Below, in pieces: positions 57,791-64,000 of a stretch of DNA of 64,000 bases. The DNA is from Candidatus Tectimicrobiota bacterium (lineage in GTDB: Bacteria > JACPUC01). The notes under the pieces are model-generated. The model was given only the letters and a program-made list of their open reading frames with translations. It was not told the origin of the DNA and searched no databases. The stretch is from the NCBI GenBank assembly GCA_016192455.1, contig JACPUC010000030.1, positions 1 through 64,000 on the forward strand. Reading direction: 5' to 3'. The position numbers and the translations under genes are program-made. Within the stretch, counting starts at the first letter, position 1. Each line of letters opens with the position of its first letter.

Positions 57791-58534
57791 ATGAGCATCT
57801 GTGGAAGAAACCTGAAGGGGTGGGTCTGGGGGCTCTTCCTTGCCCTGCTCGTGCTCGGCCTGACGATGAGCGCCTCAGCGTACCAGGCTGAGGAGGTGAA
57901 GAATGGCGGCACGATCACCGGCAAGATCCTCTTCAAAGGGACGCCGCCCCCGCGCGAAACGTTGAAGGCCTCGAAGGATACCGAAGTGTGCGGCACGGAG
58001 GTGCCTTCCGAGGCGCTCGTTGTGGGCGAGAACAAGGGCATCCAATGGGCCATTGTCAGCCTTGTCGATATCAAGAAGGGCAAGGGCGTCGACAAGAAAG
58101 CAACGGTTGAGCTCGATCAGAAAGGCTGCCACTATGTTCCCCACGTCGTGAAGGTGCCGGCGGGCGGAACTTTGACCGTGCTGAACTCCGACGGCATCCT
58201 GCATAACATCCACACGTACAGCAAAGTGAACAAGTCGGTGAACAAGGCTCAACCGAAGTTCCGCAAGAAGCTTCTCATCGACAACACCTTCAAGGATCCT
58301 GAGCTGGTCAGTGTGAAGTGCGACGCGCACGCCTGGATGAGCGGTTACATCCTCGTCGAGGAGCATCCGTACCATGCCGTCACGAAGGCGGATGGGAGCT
58401 TCTCGCTTTCTGACGTCCCTCCCGGCACGTATAAGGTGGAGGTGTGGCAGGAGAAGCTCGGCAAAGTCACCAAAGAGGTGAAAGTGGAGGCTGGAAAAGC
58501 AACGACCCTGGATGTCGAGCTTGCCGCCATGTAG
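57791..58534 (+). CDS. Secreted cupredoxin-like/carboxypeptidase-regulatory-like protein
   Basis: Signal peptide; GGTITGKILFKGTPPPRE; VPAGGTLTVLNSDGILHNIHTYS; VKCDAHAWMSGYILVEEHPYHAVTKADGSFSLSDVPPGTYKVEVW. Confidence 0.82.
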   Translation: MSICGRNLKGWVWGLFLALLVLGLTMSASAYQAEEVKNGGTITGKILFKGTPPPRETLKASKDTEVCGTEVPSEALVVGENKGIQWAIVSLVDIKKGKGVDKKATVELDQKGCHYVPHVVKVPAGGTLTVLNSDGILHNIHTYSKVNKSVNKAQPKFRKKLLIDNTFKDPELVSVKCDAHAWMSGYILVEEHPYHAVTKADGSFSLSDVPPGTYKVEVWQEKLGKVTKEVKVEAGKATTLDVELAAM

Positions 58535-58909
58535 TCTCTTGGTTGACCGGCGGGAACGGCGGGGCCGGCTGGAACGGTGGGGGTGGACCCCCAGGCAGTC
58601 GGCCCCTCCTGCCGCGCCACACGATGGGGAGAGGTTTGCCGGCCATCTTTCCGCCGCCGTCGCGGGAAGTGCCGCGGCGAAAGCTGCGCGCCCTTGCTGA
58701 AGGGTTTGAATCGGGCCGCCGTCACGCTCCAAGCGGCCCAGGCGTTGGCTCACAGCGTCAGGCGCGGGGAGTGTGAAACGCAGTCCACTGCGGGCGAGAC
58801 TCCCCCCCTCGCGCCCCGGCGCGACTCAGCCCGGCCTTGCCAGCGGCAGGTGCGGGTGCTGCCTCTTCCCGAAAGGGGCGGGAGCGGAGCTGCTACGCTT
58901 GTGGGCGCC

Positions 58910-59323
58910 ATGAAGTTCCATACGGAATATCGCACCTTCCATACCCAAAAGCATCGCGAGTACCTTAACATCACCCGCGAAGTTGAAGAGGTGGTGGCAA
59001 AGAGCGGCATTGCGGAGGGGATGGTGCTCGTTTCCGCCCTGCATATCACGGCGGGGGTCTACATCAACGATGCGGAGTCCGGCCTTCTGCAGGATATCGA
59101 GGACTGGCTGGAGCGCCTGGCGCCGAGCGGGCCAGACTATCACCACCATCGCAGCGGCGAGACCAACGGCGACGCGCACCTGAAGAACCTCCTCATCGGC
59201 CATCAGGTGCTGGTGCCAGTGACCGAAGGGCGTCTTGATCTGGGGCCATGGCAGCAGGTGTACTACGCGGAGTTCGATGGTCAACGCCCCAAACGCCTCA
59301 TTATCAAGGTCATGGGTGGTTGA
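58910..59323 (+). CDS. YjbQ/UPF0047 family protein
   Basis: [37 protein letters not shown]...[50 protein letters not shown]. Confidence 0.93.
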   Translation: MKFHTEYRTFHTQKHREYLNITREVEEVVAKSGIAEGMVLVSALHITAGVYINDAESGLLQDIEDWLERLAPSGPDYHHHRSGETNGDAHLKNLLIGHQVLVPVTEGRLDLGPWQQVYYAEFDGQRPKRLIIKVMGG

Positions 59324-59453
59324 GCCTGGGACCGCTGGGGATGCGGCGCAGAAAAAACTGCTTGACGGAAACTTCCAGCCATTTTACTAGGGATAACGAC
59401 TATCAGGCGTACCCCAACCCGCAAGCCTCACGAGAACTGCCTGAGACCCGTTG

Positions 59454-60296
59454 ATGTCGCTGAAACTCGCCGCATTCGAAATTCTGCGCGCCTGCCGCGC
59501 CTCACTCCCCGCTAGAGAACTTGCCCAGCGCCTCTTCAAGAGTCCGTGCATTCCTCCGTCGTTGAGCGAGACGCTCATCGCCACGTTATTCTCGCAAGAT
59601 GAGCGGTTCGTCCGCGACAACGGGGAGAGATGGCGTCTTTCCTCTGTCTGCCTGCAGAGCAGCCTCTTTCACGACTTCATCGAGCTGGCGTCGTTTTGTG
59701 TCGTCGATGTCGAAACCACGGGAGGCAAACCGCCGGCCGACAAGATCACCGAGCTTGCCGCGGTGCGGGTGCAAGGCGGGAAGCAGGTGGGGGAGTTCTG
59801 CGCCCTGGTGAACCCTGGGCGGCCGATCCCGCCCTTCGTGGCTCGATTGACGGGGATCAACGATGGCATGGTGGAGAAGATGCCGTCGATCGAGGAGGTG
59901 CTGGAATCGTTCCTGTCGTTTTTGGGAGAGAGCATCTTCGTCGCTCACCACGCCTCGTTCGACCGGCGCTTCCTCAACGCGGCCCTCGAAGAGGTGGGGC
60001 GACTCCCCATGGCGAATCCCGAGCTCTGCAGCGCGCGTCTGGGGCGTCGTTTCCTGCCGCACGTGCGTAGCTCATCCCTCGACAGCCTGGCGGCCTACTT
60101 CGGGATTGAGATCCCGTACCGTCACCGCGCCTTCGGCGATGCCCGCGCCACGGGTGAGCTCCTCCTCCGCTACCTGGAGATGGCGGCCGACTTCGGCATC
60201 CACAGCCTCAGCGCCCTGCTCGCCTTCCAGAAGCAGGCCCGCAAGCAGCCACGGGCCCGGCGCCACCGCAAAAAAAAGCAGGCAGCCTCGTCCTGA
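59454..60296 (+). CDS. DnaQ-like 3'-5' exonuclease domain protein
   Basis: FCVVDVETTGGKPPADKITELAAVRV (ExoI, DxE); IFVAHHASFDRRFL (ExoII); HRAFGDARATGELLLRYL (ExoIII); basic C-terminal tail. Confidence 0.9.
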   Translation: MSLKLAAFEILRACRASLPARELAQRLFKSPCIPPSLSETLIATLFSQDERFVRDNGERWRLSSVCLQSSLFHDFIELASFCVVDVETTGGKPPADKITELAAVRVQGGKQVGEFCALVNPGRPIPPFVARLTGINDGMVEKMPSIEEVLESFLSFLGESIFVAHHASFDRRFLNAALEEVGRLPMANPELCSARLGRRFLPHVRSSSLDSLAAYFGIEIPYRHRAFGDARATGELLLRYLEMAADFGIHSLSALLAFQKQARKQPRARRHRKKKQAASS

Positions 60297-60312
60297 GCTG
60301 CCTGCTTTTTTT
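60270..60312. terminator. Bidirectional intrinsic terminator hairpin
   Basis: A-tract, then gcaggcag (60278-60285) pairing with ctgcctgc (60298-60305), then ttttttt; lies between convergent genes. Confidence 0.88.
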
Positions 60313-60426
60313 GCTGCCGTATCCTGGCCTGGGGGAGTGTGCCGCTTCAAGAGCCTAAGGGGCGGTCCGCGTTCTTCCGCGCTGCCGCCGAAGCCGTGGA
60401 GTGCAGCCGCCGGTGCTGCGCCGTCA

Positions 60427-61071
60427 TCACGAGCCTACCGGCAGCATCATCACGCGGGCAAGGCGTTCCAGTGCCTTGTTCTGAATCTGTCGGATGCGCT
60501 CACGGGTAAGGTCAAATTCCTGACCGATCTCTTCCAGGGTTCGCTGTGGCCGGTTCTGGATGCCGAGCCGCTGCATGAGGATCTCCCGCTCGCGGTAGGG
60601 GAGCTTCTGCAGCCACTGGAACGCCATGGGGTCGTCTCCGCAGAGGGCCTCCACCACTTCAGGATGCCTCTCCGGCAGGCTCGGTCCTTCATGTCCAAAC
60701 TTCGGCCGGCGGGGAATCTTATACTCCCGCATGCGGGCCAGGATGGAAGACTTGCTGTACCCCATGTTGTCGGCGATCTGGGCGGCCGTCAGGCGCTTCT
60801 CGAGGTACTCGCGCCGCAGCGTCTCGGCATCAATAGCGGCCCGATGCGGGCGGCCCTTGCCGTTGATGTCCACTTCCTTGAAAAAGCGCTCTGGGTCGAT
60901 GTGAAAGGCCGCGAGGATCTTGTGGATGCTCTCGTTGCTTGGCACACGACGACCGCGCTCGAAGTAGTAGATCGCCGTCGGACTTAAGCCGGCAAGCTCG
61001 GCGAACTTCTTCCGCGACAGACCGAGAACACTTCGTATCTCGAAAATCTTTTCGTGTATCGTCATCTTCAT
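60427..61071 (-). CDS. XRE-family HTH / sigma-70 region 4 fusion regulator
   Basis: N-term EIRSVLGLSRKKFAELAGLSPTAIYYFERGRRVPSNESIHKILAAF (XRE); middle EKRLTAAQIADNMGYSKSSILARMREY (HTH-like); C-term LPYREREILMQRLGIQNRPQRTLEEIGQEFDLTRERIRQIQNKALERLAR (sigma-70 r4). Confidence 0.9.
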   Translation of the reverse strand: MKMTIHEKIFEIRSVLGLSRKKFAELAGLSPTAIYYFERGRRVPSNESIHKILAAFHIDPERFFKEVDINGKGRPHRAAIDAETLRREYLEKRLTAAQIADNMGYSKSSILARMREYKIPRRPKFGHEGPSLPERHPEVVEALCGDDPMAFQWLQKLPYREREILMQRLGIQNRPQRTLEEIGQEFDLTRERIRQIQNKALERLARVMMLPVGS

Positions 61072-61967
61072 GGTCAGCTCGACATCCTCATGTTAACGGG
61101 GTGGGAGGTACAGGCAGCGGTCTCGCCCCCCGGCAGGGACCGCCTCTCAGGAGCAGCAACGAACGGACGACCGGCAACACCAAACCCCCTTGACGCGAAA
61201 GCAGCACACGCCCTTCCACTTCTCTGTCACGATGGTTGAAATATATACACGAACACAACTGATGTCAAGAAGCAGCCTGCACATTTTTCATGGTAGATGC
61301 TGGAAATTCCTAAGCTTGCGGACGAGCCCCTGAAACTTCTCAACACTACCCCCCCGGTCAAACGCTAACACTTCACGATGAAAAGATTTGAAGTCGGTTC
61401 AGAGACAAGAGCCCGACCTCCGCAGGAGCTGGCGCGAGGCGAGATGGCGGCCCGCCGCAGCCGGGACCGAGTCACCGACGCGCCCTGCCACAACCGAGGG
61501 AGCCGCTGCTTCTTCCCCCTCTCTGCATCACAGATGGGAGAATATGTCAAGTAGATTACCGCTTCCTCCTTGGGCCCTGGAGCTTGGCACTCCTACCCCG
61601 CCGGCGGATGCTTGCCAGGGCACACCTTGCACTGCCGCTGCATTGTGGCCCCCTCGGCGCTTCGCGGTGCAGGGCGTTCACCATGGGAAACGCTCCCCGC
61701 AACCTGCTACCCCAAACTTCCAGAAGCGCTCCATTGCTCCTTAACATTTAGGAGACAAGACAAGTGTCAAGGAAGTTCCCATGTCCTGCGCCGTTTGTTG
61801 ATGAGGGGCAGCCGCCGGCGCCTGCCCGCCAGCCTGGTCGCCCAAGTTCGGCGGTCGCGCCGCGGCGGCCGACAGGGGAAGGGCGATGGCGCCCGGGCTC
61901 GATGGCGCCAGGCAGGGCGGCCGCCCCGGAGCTGGGGCGCGCAAGCGACTCGGGCGCCGCGTGGCGC

Positions 61968-62843
61968 TCATGAGGGGTAGAGCGCCAGCACGAGCACTCC
62001 GAACATCGTGCACAGCCCGCCGAGGATAGCGGCAGGAGTGAACTGCTCATAGCGGCGCATGAAGAGGGCTCCGAAGATGAGGGTGCCGAGAGGATTGCTG
62101 TTCACAATCGGCGAGATGGTGATCAGGTCGCCGTGGCGCAGGGCGGTAAAGTAGAGGGCATAGGCAATGGTGATGGAGAGACCGGCCAGGGTCAGGTAGG
62201 GGAGATCACGGCGGGCGGCGCGCCAGGGTCCCAGCGCGGGGCTGAGCACCCGAACGATTCCGAGCAGAGCAAGGGCCGCCGTGGTGGCCAGGGCGCTCCC
62301 CAGCATCGGCGCGCCACCTTGCAACAGCGCCTCCTTGCGCAGAACCATGGCCCCGGAGAAGCAGATGGCTGAGGCCAGGGGGTAGATGAGGTCGCTCCGT
62401 TTGAACGCCTTGACCTGGCGCTCGAAGGAGATCAACGCCACCCCCAGAACCACCGTCACCGCCCCGATGGCGGTCGGCAGCGTCAGGCGTTCGCCGAAGA
62501 AGATGATGCCCGCCAGGGCGGCGAAGAAGGGGGCGACCGCCGTCAGTGGCGCGGCGCGCGCCATGCCGACGCGGATGATGCCCTCGAAGAAGAGGTACCA
62601 GGAGAGCGCCGGAGAGAGGAACCCCGAGAGCACGAAGTAGAGGCCGGCGCCCAGGCCCGCAAGCTCGAGCTGGCCGAAGAAGGCGGCTACGAGCCAGAGG
62701 CCAAGGCAGGCGACGGCCACCGAGAAGAGGACGCCAGCGAAGGTGGAGGTGCCCCGCAAGCCGAGCCGGACCAGGATCGTTTGGGCGGAGAAACTCAGGG
62801 AGGTGAGGAGAGCCAGGATCTCTGGAGTCATGCCGGTCTTCAT
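61968..62843 (-). CDS. EamA/DMT family transporter
   Basis: ~10 hydrophobic segments, two EamA-like halves (ALTAVAPFFAALAGIIFFGERLT; SPIVNSNPLGTLIFGALFMRRYEQFTPAAILGG). Confidence 0.87.
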   Translation of the reverse strand: MKTGMTPEILALLTSLSFSAQTILVRLGLRGTSTFAGVLFSVAVACLGLWLVAAFFGQLELAGLGAGLYFVLSGFLSPALSWYLFFEGIIRVGMARAAPLTAVAPFFAALAGIIFFGERLTLPTAIGAVTVVLGVALISFERQVKAFKRSDLIYPLASAICFSGAMVLRKEALLQGGAPMLGSALATTAALALLGIVRVLSPALGPWRAARRDLPYLTLAGLSITIAYALYFTALRHGDLITISPIVNSNPLGTLIFGALFMRRYEQFTPAAILGGLCTMFGVLVLALYPS

Positions 62844-63236
62844 CCCTTCCTGGCGGCGAGCGACGCGCAGCCGCGGCGCACGGCGTTCGCGCCGCCCAGG
62901 CGAGCAAGCCGGGCACGGAACCCCGCGGGACGTGCCAGCCGTCGCACCGACCTTGTACCTTGACTGCCAAGGAAGTTCAAATGGCGGGGAGCGGGGGGCC
63001 CCAGTTCTCCTCCAACGAATGCCTCCCGCTGGCGTGGCCATTAGGGGGCTTTCACCTTGACAAAACCTGAGGAGACTGTTAGGCAGCAAGGCAGGGAGCG
63101 TCATCGCGATCATCGTGGCGGAAGTTCCACAGGGTGGCTCGCGCTCCTCGGTGGCGCGCGCGTCGGGTTTCGCGGCCCAGGTTTTGCGGTCTCGCGCGCC
63201 GGACCAGCCTTCGTGCTACAGCTCAAGGAGTGCCCC

Positions 63237-64000
63237 ATGGCAAAAGACCTGCGTAGCTTCCTCGAAGATCAACAGCGCTGCTTCCCGGAGGAGTTCCTCA
63301 CCATCAAGAAGCCGGTGGACCCGCGAAACTGGGACATCTCGGCGATTCTTGAGCACTTGCGCCGCCAGGGACGCTTCGAGATCACGATGTTCGAACAGCC
63401 GCTGGGGATGAACGGCAAGCCCTCCCCCTTCCGCACCCTCTACAACGCCTTCGCCACGCGCCAGCGCTGCGCTGATGCCATCGAGTTTGATCGCGAGCAG
63501 TGGAAGATGCCTCTCAGCGAGGAGTTCGGACGCCTCGAAGAGCAGGTGGTGGAGCCGGTCACCGTGGCGCCCGGCCAGGCGCCCGTCAAGGAGGTGGTGC
63601 AGCGAGGGGAGGAGTGCGATGTCGGGGTCTTTCCCGGCGCCCGTTACCACCATGCCGACATCGGCCCCTACTTCGTCATGACCATGGTGCTGAAGGATGA
63701 AGAGGGAGGGTTCTACGACATCTCCTTCGCCAAGAACCTCTACAAGGGGCCGCGCAAAGTCTCGGCTTCTCTCACCTTGCCGCACCTGAAGCGCATCTTC
63801 GAGCAGAATGAGAAAAAGGGGAAAGAAACCCCGTGCATCATCGTGCTGGGGCATCACCCGGCCTTCTACTGGGGCTCGCTGGCGCTGACGCCGTTTGGGA
63901 ATGACGACTACCGCACCGTGGGGGCGTTCCTGCGCGAACCCCTCCGCTTGACCCCCTCGGAGACCTGGGGAAGCGACTTCATGGTGCCGGCGGACGCGGA
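63237..64000 (+). CDS. UbiD-family decarboxylase, partial (runs off the right edge)
   Basis: ATG at 63237 with aaggag upstream; open to the edge; MAKDLRSFLEDQQRCFPEEFLTIKKPVDPRNWDISAILEHLRRQGRF...PGARYHHADIGPYF...CIIVLGHHPAFYWGSLALTPFGNDDYRTVGAFLREPLRLT. Confidence 0.85.
   Translation, partial: MAKDLRSFLEDQQRCFPEEFLTIKKPVDPRNWDISAILEHLRRQGRFEITMFEQPLGMNGKPSPFRTLYNAFATRQRCADAIEFDREQWKMPLSEEFGRLEEQVVEPVTVAPGQAPVKEVVQRGEECDVGVFPGARYHHADIGPYFVMTMVLKDEEGGFYDISFAKNLYKGPRKVSASLTLPHLKRIFEQNEKKGKETPCIIVLGHHPAFYWGSLALTPFGNDDYRTVGAFLREPLRLTPSETWGSDFMVPADA

Overview
GC-rich bacterial chromosomal window; the taxon cannot be fixed from sequence alone. All calls come from reading the translations and the DNA; no searches were run. 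Main content: (i) a secreted matrixin-type metalloprotease; (ii) a 240-bp composite tandem repeat; (iii) a membrane-anchored STAND NTPase with a 120-bp-periodic TPR array; (iv) a minus-strand type II PKS/FAS-like cluster (6855-14293) with two KS + degenerate-KS pairs, ACP, FabG, FabZ and an unrelated secreted protein; (v) a B12-type radical SAM protein; (vi) tRNA-His; (vii) an AlbA-type ATP-binding protein and SixA; (viii) a complex I locus nuoA-C-D-H-I-J-K-L-M-N with no nuoB/E/F/G in the window; (ix) acyl-CoA ligase, ferredoxin, hydantoinase/oxoprolinase A+B and amidohydrolase genes, with an MNT nucleotidyltransferase between hyuA and hyuB; (x) assorted catabolic enzymes, Hsp20, an orphan Clp N-domain and a pentapeptide-repeat/TIR protein; (xi) a UspA/PCP_red-like/rubredoxin-like fusion; (xii) an XRE-HTH/sigma-70 region 4 fusion; (xiii) a UbiD-family gene running off the right edge. 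Strongest leads for undescribed biology: the paired KS/pseudo-KS cluster, the Usp-PCP_red-rubredoxin fusion, the XRE-sigma4 regulator, the pentapeptide-TIR protein, the nuo locus lacking nuoB, and several intergenic repeat families, including a ~512-bp element with 24-bp imperfect terminal inverted repeats.
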